64,000 bases of DNA, from positions 62,001 to 126,000 of the forward strand of contig NZ_CAJHAJ010000003.1 of the NCBI RefSeq assembly GCF_904846345.1, in the 5' to 3' direction. The notes beneath the pieces are model-generated. The model was not told the DNA's origin and did no database searches. It worked only from the letters and a program-made list of their open reading frames with translations. This DNA comes from Psychrobacter maritimus (GTDB lineage Bacteria > Pseudomonadota > Gammaproteobacteria > Pseudomonadales > Moraxellaceae). Both the position numbers and the translations under genes were made by a program. This document shows, piece after piece, positions 1-7,799 of the stretch (the stretch's first letter is position 1; every line of letters begins with the position of its first letter).

Positions 1-150
1 AAGATAGTATTCATCAAAAACCTCCTGTCTATTTCCTAAAAAACTGCCTCCTAAAAGCTTATCTCCTAAGCAAATTTTAAAATTAATTGCTGATTTTAAG
101 ACCTACGATCAATTACCAAAAGTATTAGCAAAAAACGTCAATTATAAAAT

Positions 151-161
151 TATGTTATAAT
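151..161 (+). promoter_or_regulatory. Extended -10 promoter candidate for tmm
   Basis: A perfect TATAAT hexamer at 156-161 is preceded by TG at 153-154, which is the extended -10 arrangement. It lies about 30 bases before the tmm start. No convincing -35 box is visible. The rest of 1-191 holds no gene that I can support. Confidence 0.45.
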
Positions 162-191
162 AAGGGTACGATAATTTCATAGGAGTTAGTT

Positions 192-1574
192 TTGAGTAAG
201 AAAAGGATTGCTATTTTAGGTGCAGGTCCAAGTGGTTTGGCGCAGTTGCGCGCTTTTGAAGCAGCTCGTTTGGCTGGGGCAAAAAACTTGCCTGAGATAG
301 TTTGTTATGAAAAGCAAAACGCTATCGGCGGTATGTGGAATTACAGCTGGCGCACAGGTTTAGATAGAAACGGTGAGCCTGTCCACGGTAGTATGTATCG
401 CTATTTATGGTCAAACGGCCCTAAAGAGTGCTTAGAGTTTGCCGATTATTCATTCGATGAGCATTTTGGTGAACCTATCCCATCATATCCACCCCGTGAA
501 GTCCTAAAAGACTACATCATGGGTCGTATCGATAAGCAAGATATTCAAAAATACATCCGCTTTGAGTGCCCAGTACGTTGGGTGTCATTTGATGATGAAA
601 CGCAAAAATTCACCGTGACGGTGATGAATCATAAAACCGATGAGCAAGAAGTGGAAGAGTTTGATTATGTCGTGGTTGCGACCGGTCATTTCTCAACGCC
701 AAATATGCCATACTTTGAAGGTTTAGAAGCGTTCCCCGGTCGTATCCTACACGCTCATGATTTCCGTGACGCGTTAGAATTTAAAGACGAAGATATCTTA
801 CTTATCGGTAGCAGTTATTCTGCCGAAGACATTGGCACCCAGTGCTACAAGTATGGCACCAAATCAGTCACGATTAGCTATCGCACACAAGCGCTTGGCT
901 ACGACTGGCCAGAAGGTATTAAAGAAGTGCCATTAGTGACACATTTTGAAGATGATGTGGCACACTTTGCTGACGGTACGAGCCAAAGCTTTGACGCCAT
1001 CATCATGTGTACGGGTTACTTGTTCCATTTTCCATTTATGCCAGATGAGCTGCGTTTGCAGACGCACAACTGCTTGTATCCAGCCAACTTATATAAAGGT
1101 ATCTTTTGGCAGCCGAATCCAAAGCTGATTTACTTAGGCATGCAAGATCAGTACTTCACCTTTAATATGTTTGATGCGCAAGCGTGGTATGCACGTGATG
1201 TGATGCTGGGGGATATCGACTTGCCTGATTTGGCGACTCGTGAAGCAGATGAGCAAAAGTGGTTGGCGACTTATGCTAAGTGCGTGACGGTCAGTGATTC
1301 TATTGATTTTCAGGCTGCTTATATCCGTGACTTGACCAATGGCACCGATTACCCAGAGTTCGCGGTAGAAGAGCAGGGCGAAATCTTAAAAGAATGGCAA
1401 AAAGATAAAGCCGAGAATATCATGACCTTTAGAGAAAAGGCTTATCGTTCTACTTTAACTGGAACGCTATCTCCTGAGCTACCAGAGCCATGGTTGGATA
1501 TTCTTGATGATTCGCTAGAGCACTTTTTAAACTTAACCTTTGTGAAGCCTAAAAAGCGCAAAAAAGCGTCCTAA
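192..1574 (+). CDS. tmm: Trimethylamine monooxygenase-like FAD/NADPH monooxygenase
   Basis: This flavin-containing monooxygenase most likely oxidises trimethylamine to trimethylamine N-oxide in the cytosol, using FAD and NADPH. The FAD-binding GAGPSG motif is at residues 10-15. The second nucleotide-binding stretch, GSSYSAED, is near residue 206. Between them lie ATGHFSTPNMP and HAHDFRDALEF, typical of bacterial Tmm. The N-terminal stretches WRTGLD, MYRYLWSNGPKECLEFADY and SYPPREVL match what I remember of Methylocella Tmm almost word for word, and 460 aa is the usual length. The start is TTG, with AGGAG at 181-185 upstream. The gene is single, with its own promoter and a terminator shared with the convergent argO gene. 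No TMAO-degrading partner is beside it. Other N- or S-oxygenation substrates remain possible. Confidence 0.85.
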   Translation: MSKKRIAILGAGPSGLAQLRAFEAARLAGAKNLPEIVCYEKQNAIGGMWNYSWRTGLDRNGEPVHGSMYRYLWSNGPKECLEFADYSFDEHFGEPIPSYPPREVLKDYIMGRIDKQDIQKYIRFECPVRWVSFDDETQKFTVTVMNHKTDEQEVEEFDYVVVATGHFSTPNMPYFEGLEAFPGRILHAHDFRDALEFKDEDILLIGSSYSAEDIGTQCYKYGTKSVTISYRTQALGYDWPEGIKEVPLVTHFEDDVAHFADGTSQSFDAIIMCTGYLFHFPFMPDELRLQTHNCLYPANLYKGIFWQPNPKLIYLGMQDQYFTFNMFDAQAWYARDVMLGDIDLPDLATREADEQKWLATYAKCVTVSDSIDFQAAYIRDLTNGTDYPEFAVEEQGEILKEWQKDKAENIMTFREKAYRSTLTGTLSPELPEPWLDILDDSLEHFLNLTFVKPKKRKKAS

Positions 1575-1600
1575 TAAGAAGTCATTAGTTTCAAAGTAAT

Positions 1601-1634
1601 AAAAAACCAAACACGTAATGTGTTTGGTTTTTTC
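1601..1634. terminator. Bidirectional intrinsic terminator between tmm and argO
   Basis: CCAAACAC and GTGTTTGG form an 8-bp stem around a 5-base loop, with an A-run on the left and a T-run on the right. It can therefore serve both convergent genes. Confidence 0.85.
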
Positions 1635-1667
1635 GTTTTATAAGCTGCGTTTATTTATTACGCTTCA

Positions 1668-2270
1668 TTAACTTTGATATAGATGCCAAGCCAAATACAG
1701 CATTAAAATACCGACCAAGGCATCGAGTATATTCCACGCTTTTGGTTTGGCAAATAAGGGTCGAAGTAATCGCGCACCATAACCAAGCGCAAAGAAGAAA
1801 AAGAATGAAGCGCTTACCGCACCAGCGGCAAATACGACTTTGCTAGTTGCTCCTGTTGAAACCATGCCGACGAGCACCAATGTATCTAGGTAGACGTGCG
1901 GATTGAGCCAAGTAAAGCCAAAGCATAATAACAGTGCTTTTTTTAAGCTGGTGACGACTTGTCCATCGACGGTAAGCGCATGCGATACGCGTACACTGGC
2001 GTATAAGCTTTGCAGTCCATAGCCAAGTAAAAATACTACGCCTGCAAATTTGGCAATATTGACGGCTTGCGGATAACGTGCTGTCACTGCGCCAAAACCG
2101 CCAACGCCAGCGGAGATTAGCAGCGCATCACTGACCGCGCAAAATAAGCAGACGAAAAATATGTGCTCGCGTTTCAGTCCTTGTTTGAGGACAAAGGCAT
2201 TTTGTGAGCCGATGGCAATGATGAGCGATAGCCCAAGTAAGAAGCCAGAAATATAATCAGGAGCATTCAT
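1668..2270 (-). CDS. argO: LysE/ArgO family amino-acid exporter
   Basis: This inner-membrane exporter of the LysE/ArgO (YggA) family probably expels arginine and/or lysine. The 200 aa are mostly hydrophobic, with about six predicted membrane spans. The N-terminus GFLLGLSLIIAIGSQNAFVL carries the conserved GSQNAF..KQG signature (residues 22-31) of the family. The middle segment GFTWLNPHVYLDT has the second conserved LNPH.YLD motif. Length agrees with E. coli ArgO, about 211 aa. It is transcribed alone, converging on tmm. No ArgP regulator gene is adjacent. The family is certain, and the exact substrate is inferred. Confidence 0.85.
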   Translation of the reverse strand: MNAPDYISGFLLGLSLIIAIGSQNAFVLKQGLKREHIFFVCLFCAVSDALLISAGVGGFGAVTARYPQAVNIAKFAGVVFLLGYGLQSLYASVRVSHALTVDGQVVTSLKKALLLCFGFTWLNPHVYLDTLVLVGMVSTGATSKVVFAAGAVSASFFFFFALGYGARLLRPLFAKPKAWNILDALVGILMLYLAWHLYQS

Positions 2271-2418
2271 AATAGTGCGCTTATAATTTTTTAAGATTTG
2301 GTGTTTTTAGGGTTTTGTCTTTCACATGATTTGAGAGGTTGCGATGTGAGAATCTTGACATTTTGCTTACTGGCAGCGCCGTAAAAAGCTGTTAAGATAC
2401 GCTATTGAATAAATCGAT

Positions 2419-2463
2419 GCAATATGAAAAAACGCAGTATGAATAAACGCACTATGAGCAAAA
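2419..2463 (+). repeat. Three imperfect 15-base tandem repeats
   Basis: GCAATATGAAAAAAC, GCAGTATGAATAAAC and GCACTATGAGCAAAA follow one another without gaps, just upstream of the first paralogue gene. Read from the ATG at 2423 they encode a 14-residue ORF of repeated MxKR units ending at TGA. No ribosome binding site is evident for it. Confidence 0.7.
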
Positions 2464-2496
2464 TATGAATGCACTGGAAGAGAGGCAGAAGCGGTC

Positions 2497-3255
2497 ATGG
2501 TCGTAAGTTTGACAAGAATGCTACAGTCATTTGGGCAAGCTCAAGACCTGCCAACACTCGCGGCTAAAAATGCTCAGAAAATGGCAAGTAGTGATGACGC
2601 GACTGCTAATGATAAAGAAGCAGCCGATAATGAGCAGACTCAAGCGAGCAGCCAACGTTCTACGCTTACGCCGCCTGAGCGTGCCGATCTTATTTGCGCT
2701 GCGTTAGCACAAGTAAACGATATCCGCTCGGCAACGCCATTGACCGATCGCTATTTAGCCAATCGTGCTCAGATGCGCCCGACCAATCGCCCTCCTTTTG
2801 ACCCTGATACGTTATGGTATCTCAAACATGGACGCTGTCCGATTATGACTGAGCTTGTTGATGTGGTCGATGAAGCCACCCTAAATGCCATGCCTATTGA
2901 GGCCGTTGCGATACTAGACCGGATTAATGGTAAGTTAAAGCGTTACCGTGAGTGGAGTAGCGAGCTCAATGCTGAGCAACAGCAACAACATAATGAGCGT
3001 CAGTTTGTCATTGATAAGCTGGTGTCCGAAAGTATCCCTGAGGCCCTACATCACTATGAGCAGCTGCAACGCTTTAGTCCGCACCGTACCAAAAATAATA
3101 TGGTGCAAGGAAAAATGACCGCAGGCGATATGTTGACCGATTTGTTTTTAGAGATTGATTATGAGCTTGATGAATTACTAGATGAGCTACACCAAACGGT
3201 GATGAATAAACTGGCTTCAACGCACCGTTATGTTAAAAGCCGCACCCAAAGCTAG
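2497..3255 (+). CDS. Hypothetical protein, first of three tandem paralogues (soluble form)
   Basis: I do not recognise a named family. The 252-aa protein is hydrophilic and has no membrane segment or signal peptide. Residues 20-60 are low-complexity and rich in A, N, E and Q. The C-terminal half (about residues 135-248) is predicted helical and aligns with the next two genes. Shared features are ILDRIN, ERQFVIDKL, a YEQL helix, the acidic IDYELDELLDEL, and HRYVKSR near the end. The ATG is preceded by GAGAGG about 8 bases upstream. The three genes run in the same direction, which suggests a joint function. This member differs in lacking the N-terminal membrane anchor of the other two. Confidence 0.7.
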   Translation: MVVSLTRMLQSFGQAQDLPTLAAKNAQKMASSDDATANDKEAADNEQTQASSQRSTLTPPERADLICAALAQVNDIRSATPLTDRYLANRAQMRPTNRPPFDPDTLWYLKHGRCPIMTELVDVVDEATLNAMPIEAVAILDRINGKLKRYREWSSELNAEQQQQHNERQFVIDKLVSESIPEALHHYEQLQRFSPHRTKNNMVQGKMTAGDMLTDLFLEIDYELDELLDELHQTVMNKLASTHRYVKSRTQS

Positions 3256-3487
3256 TGGTTGCTTGCTTTTTAATTATGGGCTTTTACTCATGGACTTTCA
3301 CTCATGAACTTTGAATTGGCGTTATAAAAGTTATATAAATCAGCATGATTAAACACAATTGATTCAATGTATAACAATATAGGGCTTTTATAGAGCCTTA
3401 TTTTTTTGTTTAATGATAGCTATCGATTTTTATTTAGAATAATAAGAAATTTGCCAAACAATTTTGCTAAGCAATAAGGACAACCTA

Positions 3488-4183
3488 ATGACCCAATTGA
3501 CTGCGATGTTCGTAATGTTTGTTTTATATGGTGTGCTGCCAGCCGCCGGGTTGTACCTAGGATATCGTGGTATTAAAAAAGTGACGGCGCCCAAAATGCT
3601 TGAGTATAAAGCGATGCCGCAGTTGGGCTATATTCCTGAAAAGAGCTTACCAGTTGAGGTCAAAACAGCGCTCGACCAAATCAATGACAAAGGCGAAAAG
3701 CTGCGCATTATTTATGGCGATACCAATAATGATGGCAAAATCGATGATAAAGATACCGTCAACGAAACCTATGTCATGATTCAAAACCTAATGGATAGGC
3801 ATGTTCCGCTAGCAGTAGCAGACTATCGCCGTTTGCATGACTTAGATGTGGGGGACGGCGCGCTTGCCGATAGTACTAAAATCAAACACTCCAATGTCAC
3901 TGGTAAAGAAGCATTGCTAGATGTGTTGAGCACGATTAATACTCAGTTTGATGACTTATTGAATGCTTCCTATCATCAAGATGGGCAAAAGCTACTTGCA
4001 ACCAACCGATATTTACAAAAACGTTTTAACAATCCTGCCGTTAATGCGGATATTCAAGAGGTTCAAAAGCTTACCAACAGTGAGGATACTGTTAATAGTA
4101 ATGTAGATATCGAAGCGCTTGAAATTCCAACTGATGCAAGTGGCAAAAGCGCGAATACGAATGCTAAAGATATTAAATTGTAA
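3488..4183 (+). CDS. Hypothetical membrane-anchored paralogue with EF-hand-like loop
   Basis: The second of three tandem paralogues, 232 residues from the chosen start. ATG 3488 is preferred over TTG 3464 because AAGGA at 3476-3480 is spaced 7 bases before it. One N-terminal transmembrane helix (about residues 4-25) is followed by YLGYRGIKK. A 12-residue loop DTNNDGKIDDKD fits the EF-hand/dockerin calcium pattern (D-x-N-x-D-G-x-I-x-x-x-D). The downstream helical segment matches its neighbours: YRRL, TINTQFDDLL and NRYLQKR. Calcium binding is inferred from the motif alone. The C-terminal 40 residues are low-complexity and probably disordered. Function is unknown. Confidence 0.7.
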   Translation: MTQLTAMFVMFVLYGVLPAAGLYLGYRGIKKVTAPKMLEYKAMPQLGYIPEKSLPVEVKTALDQINDKGEKLRIIYGDTNNDGKIDDKDTVNETYVMIQNLMDRHVPLAVADYRRLHDLDVGDGALADSTKIKHSNVTGKEALLDVLSTINTQFDDLLNASYHQDGQKLLATNRYLQKRFNNPAVNADIQEVQKLTNSEDTVNSNVDIEALEIPTDASGKSANTNAKDIKL

Positions 4184-4221
4184 TTACCCAATCGTATGAG
4201 CTAAATAAAGGTTAGGCGTAT

Positions 4222-4779
4222 ATGAGTGTTTTAATTGGCGTTGGCATTGTGACGACGGTCACTACTATTTATTTAGGTAGAAAAGGCTGGCACGCATTGC
4301 ATAAAGCGGTCGGCATTACCCCAGGTGTGCTTACGTATCAAGATAATAATACGCCATTGGCACTATCTGCGGTAAATTGGCAGCAGCTAACTTTAAATAA
4401 AAAGCACTTAAAGGTATTGCCAGATAACCAACTACGTCAATTGCAGCGTATCGATGAAAAGGTCAGCAACTATCAATCTTATCAAAAAACACGACAAGCT
4501 CAGAATAAAATGCCTGCGGTCACAGAACAGCAGTTTGTGTTAAATAAAATGTTGCATACCCGTTTACCTGAAATGTTGGTTAGTCATTATCAGCTAGTAA
4601 ATATGAATAGAAGTAATAATGAGATGAATCAGCAAAAAAAAGCTGAAGCTAGGGAGTTATTACAAGATGCATTAAATAATATAGAGCACCGTCTAGATGA
4701 ACTATTAAAGCAAATAGAGGTTCAGCAGTTGCAGGAATTACGAGTCATGAAGAACTATATTAATAGTCATGATAGCTAA
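4222..4779 (+). CDS. Hypothetical membrane-anchored paralogue, third of three
   Basis: The 185-aa protein has an N-terminal transmembrane helix (about residues 2-19) followed by YLGRKGWHAL, which parallels YLGYRGIKK of the preceding protein. The rest is helical and charged. It shares with the two upstream genes QRIDEKVSNY, EQQFVLNKM, a HYQL helix, NNIEHRLDELL and a terminal NYINSH. It lacks the calcium-type loop of the middle gene. The gap to the preceding stop is only 38 bases and contains AAAGG at 4207-4211, so the two are probably co-transcribed. A strong terminator follows. No function can be assigned. Confidence 0.7.
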   Translation: MSVLIGVGIVTTVTTIYLGRKGWHALHKAVGITPGVLTYQDNNTPLALSAVNWQQLTLNKKHLKVLPDNQLRQLQRIDEKVSNYQSYQKTRQAQNKMPAVTEQQFVLNKMLHTRLPEMLVSHYQLVNMNRSNNEMNQQKKAEARELLQDALNNIEHRLDELLKQIEVQQLQELRVMKNYINSHDS

Positions 4780-4813
4780 GCTTTGGGGTAATAACGTTAT
4801 TAAGAAAACGCAT

Positions 4814-4853
4814 AAAAAAGCGGTCAATGAATGAATCATTGACCGCTTTTTTT
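4814..4853. terminator. Bidirectional terminator between the paralogue cluster and rluB
   Basis: A long perfect stem, AAAAAGCGGTCAATGA paired with TCATTGACCGCTTTTT around ATGAA, ends in a T-run. It lies between two convergent genes. Confidence 0.9.
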
Positions 4854-4904
4854 ATTAACTACTTCAAATTTATAAAAACTCAAAGTAAGGTTAAATTAAT
4901 CCGA

Positions 4905-5831
4905 TTAACGCTTGTTGTTACGGTCACGGGTATTACGGGTGCCGCGACTGGCAGGGCTAGCACTGCTCTTAGGTTTTGCGCTGCTAGGACGGCTATCGCT
5001 ACGAGTGTCCGTACGACGTGCCTTAAGCGGTTTATTTTTAATACGTTCTTGCTTCTCTTTAGCTGCACCATGCAGACCTGTACCGTGACGGGGACGTAAG
5101 CTCACCAAATCCGTCAAGGTATTAATTTCTTTTTTATCAAGCTCTAAGAAACGACCGGTACGTAGCTCTTTTGGTAAGATAATCGTACCGTAACGTGTAC
5201 GCAGCAGACGGCTAACTTTAAGACCTTGCGACTCAAATAAACGACGTACTTCGCGGTTACGACCTTCTTTTAACTTGACGTGATACCATTTATTGACGCC
5301 TTCACCGCCGCCTTCTTTGATATCTTCAAACTGTGCCATACCATCTTCTAACATGACGCCAGACGTTAACGTACGAGCGATATCTGGTGTCACTTCACCA
5401 AGCACGCGCACTGCATATTCACGTGTCACTTCGCTAGAAGGGTGCATTAAGCGATGCGCCATTTCGCCATCATTGGTAAATAATAGCAGACCAGTCGAGT
5501 TGATATCCAAGCGACCAACCATTACCCAGCGGTCATGAGTCAATTTTGGCAACCGCTCAAAAACGGTTGGACGGCCTTCTGGATCATTGGCAGAACACAC
5601 TTCGCCTTCAGGCTTGTAATAGGCTAAAACGCGACGACGCTTTTCATTTTCGGCAGTGTATTTGATCTGACGACCATCAACACGAATCTCATCGCCTTGT
5701 TCAACACGGTCGCCGATAGTCGCTGGACCATTATTAACGGTCACGCGACCTGCCTTGATCACTTCTTCCATCTGCCGACGTGAACCAAGTCCCATACGGG
5801 CGAGGGCTTTTTGGAGTTTTTCATCTTTCAT
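4905..5831 (-). CDS. rluB: 23S rRNA pseudouridine(2605) synthase
   Basis: RluB converts U2605 of 23S rRNA to pseudouridine in the cytosol. An S4 RNA-binding domain covers about residues 3-60 (LQKALARMGLGSRRQMEEVI). The catalytic RsuA-type domain follows, with GRLDINSTGLLLFTNDGE containing the catalytic aspartate. The later KLKEGRNREVRRLFES is the RluB/RsuA family signature. The C-terminal ~50 residues are a Lys/Arg/Ser-rich tail (RRTDTRSDSRP onward), typical of Moraxellaceae RluB and probably RNA-binding and disordered. It is 308 aa long. The gene stands alone and is divergent from wza. RluE/RluF paralogues are less likely because of the S4 domain and tail. Confidence 0.88.
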   Translation of the reverse strand: MKDEKLQKALARMGLGSRRQMEEVIKAGRVTVNNGPATIGDRVEQGDEIRVDGRQIKYTAENEKRRRVLAYYKPEGEVCSANDPEGRPTVFERLPKLTHDRWVMVGRLDINSTGLLLFTNDGEMAHRLMHPSSEVTREYAVRVLGEVTPDIARTLTSGVMLEDGMAQFEDIKEGGGEGVNKWYHVKLKEGRNREVRRLFESQGLKVSRLLRTRYGTIILPKELRTGRFLELDKKEINTLTDLVSLRPRHGTGLHGAAKEKQERIKNKPLKARRTDTRSDSRPSSAKPKSSASPASRGTRNTRDRNNKR

Positions 5832-6196
5832 AACGATATCCTTGAGTCGGTGGGTTTACATTTCTCAATGTATAAATTTGGACTGACTATTATACGCTAT
5901 TTATCAAGGCTTTGTTTAAGATAAAATTTTTAAGGCTATTATTATTTATAATAAGTCATGTTTTATTATATAGTTATGAGTTTAAACAAGGTCTCTATAT
6001 TTGGCGAAAGCGAATATAAATTGATTGTTACTCTTACGTAATTTTTGCTAAAAACGACCTAATATTATTCAATATTTAACCACCTATGTTATTATGGCTT
6101 TGTTTTTTTGTGGCTAATGTAGCCATTTAGTATAGTTGTCTTAATTGGTTTAATCAGCAGGCGCTACTTATACCTATGATTTATAAAGGTTTTTCT
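5832..6196. other. Divergent rluB/wza intergenic region
   Basis: This AT-rich stretch must hold the promoters of rluB (leftward) and of the capsule operon (rightward). I found no JUMPstart/ops element. A short GAAA-loop hairpin lies near 6000-6021. No gene is visible. Confidence 0.4.
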
Positions 6197-7303
6197 ATGT
6201 TTTTCAATTCATCAAAGTTATTAAGTGTAGCGTGTCTACTCATGATTAGCCTATTATCAGGTTGCTCAAGCATCAATTCGGGCCTACAATCTGGCGACTT
6301 ACCACCTAGTGGATCGTTCTTGGCTGCAAGTGGTATACAGTTCAATGTTCAACCTTTAAGTCTAGCAACGCTGCCACCTAAAAAAACTATAGCTCCTAGT
6401 AGTGAATTAGCACGTTTGATAAAGACATCTGGTCGAGTGGATTATCGTATTGCTGAAGGGGATATTTTGGGTATTACGTTAGTAGGGTATCCTGAGATTG
6501 CACCTCCTTTAACGAACAGTAGTAATACTGCTAATCCTTATGCATTAGGTTTTCCTGTCGACCAACAGGGTTTCGTTCAATTTCCACTAATTGGGCGTAT
6601 CAAAGCCAGTGGTATGAGCGTGCCGCAATTTACCGCTAATTTACAAAGACAGCTTCAACGCTATCTTAAGTATTCAGATCCGCAGGTTAAAATCGTTAAC
6701 TATCGTGGTAATAATTTTTTTATTGATGGTGAAGTAAAACAGCCTGGCGAATTTGCTATTGCTGATGTACCAGTGTCGCTATATGGTGCGATTTCTATGG
6801 CAGGTGGTGCTACTCCTACGGGTGACTCAAACAATGTCGTGTTGAATCGTAACGGGGTTAGCTACAATATTGGATTACAGTCGCTCAGACAAATGGGTGC
6901 TTCTGCAAATCAGATTTATTTGCAAGATGGTGATTCTATTCATGTGAACAGCCAAGATCGTAATAAGGTGTATGTTCTAGGGGAGTTTGGACAAGTAGAG
7001 CCTGTACCTATCTTAGAGCAAGGTATTAGCTTAGCGCAGGTCTTGGGGGAGTCTAAAGGGCTTAATTCCAGTACGGCAAATGCTGCTAAAATATATGTGG
7101 TCCGTGATAATCTGAATACGAGAGCGACGGATATTTACTATGTAGATATGCAGACCATTACTAGCTTTGCGCTTGCCAATCGTTTCGAGATGCAGCCTAA
7201 CGATATCGTTTATGTTGATCCAACTGGCTTGACGCGTTGGAATCGTGTTATTAGCTCTATTCTACCTTCCACATCAGCCATCAGAGCGCTCTCAGGGTTA
7301 TAG
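6197..7303 (+). CDS. wza: Capsule export outer-membrane lipoprotein Wza
   Basis: Wza forms the octameric outer-membrane channel through which capsule polysaccharide leaves the cell. From ATG 6197 the protein has 368 residues, with lipobox LLSGC giving a lipidated Cys23. ATG 6197 is preferred to ATG 6176 because AAAGG (6185-6189) sits 7 bases before it. After the signal come a Poly_export domain (YRIAEGDILGITLVG, about residue 82) and SLBB-type repeats (FFIDGEVKQPGEF, and KVYVLGEFGQVEP near residue 258). It opens the wza-wzb-wzc set, with only a 19-base gap to wzb. Length is as expected for the family. Confidence 0.92.
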   Translation: MFFNSSKLLSVACLLMISLLSGCSSINSGLQSGDLPPSGSFLAASGIQFNVQPLSLATLPPKKTIAPSSELARLIKTSGRVDYRIAEGDILGITLVGYPEIAPPLTNSSNTANPYALGFPVDQQGFVQFPLIGRIKASGMSVPQFTANLQRQLQRYLKYSDPQVKIVNYRGNNFFIDGEVKQPGEFAIADVPVSLYGAISMAGGATPTGDSNNVVLNRNGVSYNIGLQSLRQMGASANQIYLQDGDSIHVNSQDRNKVYVLGEFGQVEPVPILEQGISLAQVLGESKGLNSSTANAAKIYVVRDNLNTRATDIYYVDMQTITSFALANRFEMQPNDIVYVDPTGLTRWNRVISSILPSTSAIRALSGL

Positions 7304-7322
7304 ATAATAGGTGATAACAGTT

Positions 7323-7754
7323 ATGGCGTTTGATAATATTTTAGTCGTATGTGTTGGTAATATTTGTCGCAGTCCCATGGCAGAAGCATTATTAAAACAG
7401 CGTTATCCACATAAGAATATTGATTCTGCAGGTGTTGGCGCTTTAGTCGGTCACCCTGCCGACCCTGCTGCGTTAGAGATCATGACAGCGCAGCAGCTTG
7501 ATATCACTAAGCATATAGCAAAACAGATCGATGAAACTTTGGCAAAAAAGGCTGACATTATTTTTACCATGTCAGAAGGTCAAACGAAATGGATTGAAGA
7601 ACGCTGGCCGTTTTGCCGTGGTAAAACCTTTAAGCTTGGTCATTGGATGAATAAAGACATTGCTGACCCTTATAAGCATGAAATGAGTGCTTTTAAAACA
7701 GCATATCAAGATATTGTTGAGAGCCTAGAACAGTGGGCCGATAAAGTTAGCTAA
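7323..7754 (+). CDS. wzb: Low-molecular-weight protein-tyrosine phosphatase Wzb
   Basis: Wzb dephosphorylates the tyrosine-rich tail of Wzc and so controls capsule polymerisation and export. The phosphatase loop CVGNICRS (C-x5-R-S) is at residues 9-16. The general-acid aspartate is in DPYKH near residue 115. The 143 residues from ATG 7323 are typical for LMW-PTPs. A GTG four codons upstream (7311) is in frame but overlaps AGGTG, which is better read as the ribosome binding site of the ATG. The gene lies between wza and wzc, as in classical group 1 capsule operons. Confidence 0.92.
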   Translation: MAFDNILVVCVGNICRSPMAEALLKQRYPHKNIDSAGVGALVGHPADPAALEIMTAQQLDITKHIAKQIDETLAKKADIIFTMSEGQTKWIEERWPFCRGKTFKLGHWMNKDIADPYKHEMSAFKTAYQDIVESLEQWADKVS

Positions 7755-7799
7755 ATAGCTGCCATTAAACGACTAACCTTAAGTGATGAACATACAGTT

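Noticed and set aside
4827..5099. 90-codon plus-strand frame over the terminator and the 3' end of rluB
   Set aside because: It reads antisense through rluB and starts inside the terminator hairpin.
5832..6196. JUMPstart/ops antitermination element before the capsule genes
   Set aside because: No GGCGGTAGC-type ops sequence was found upstream of wza.
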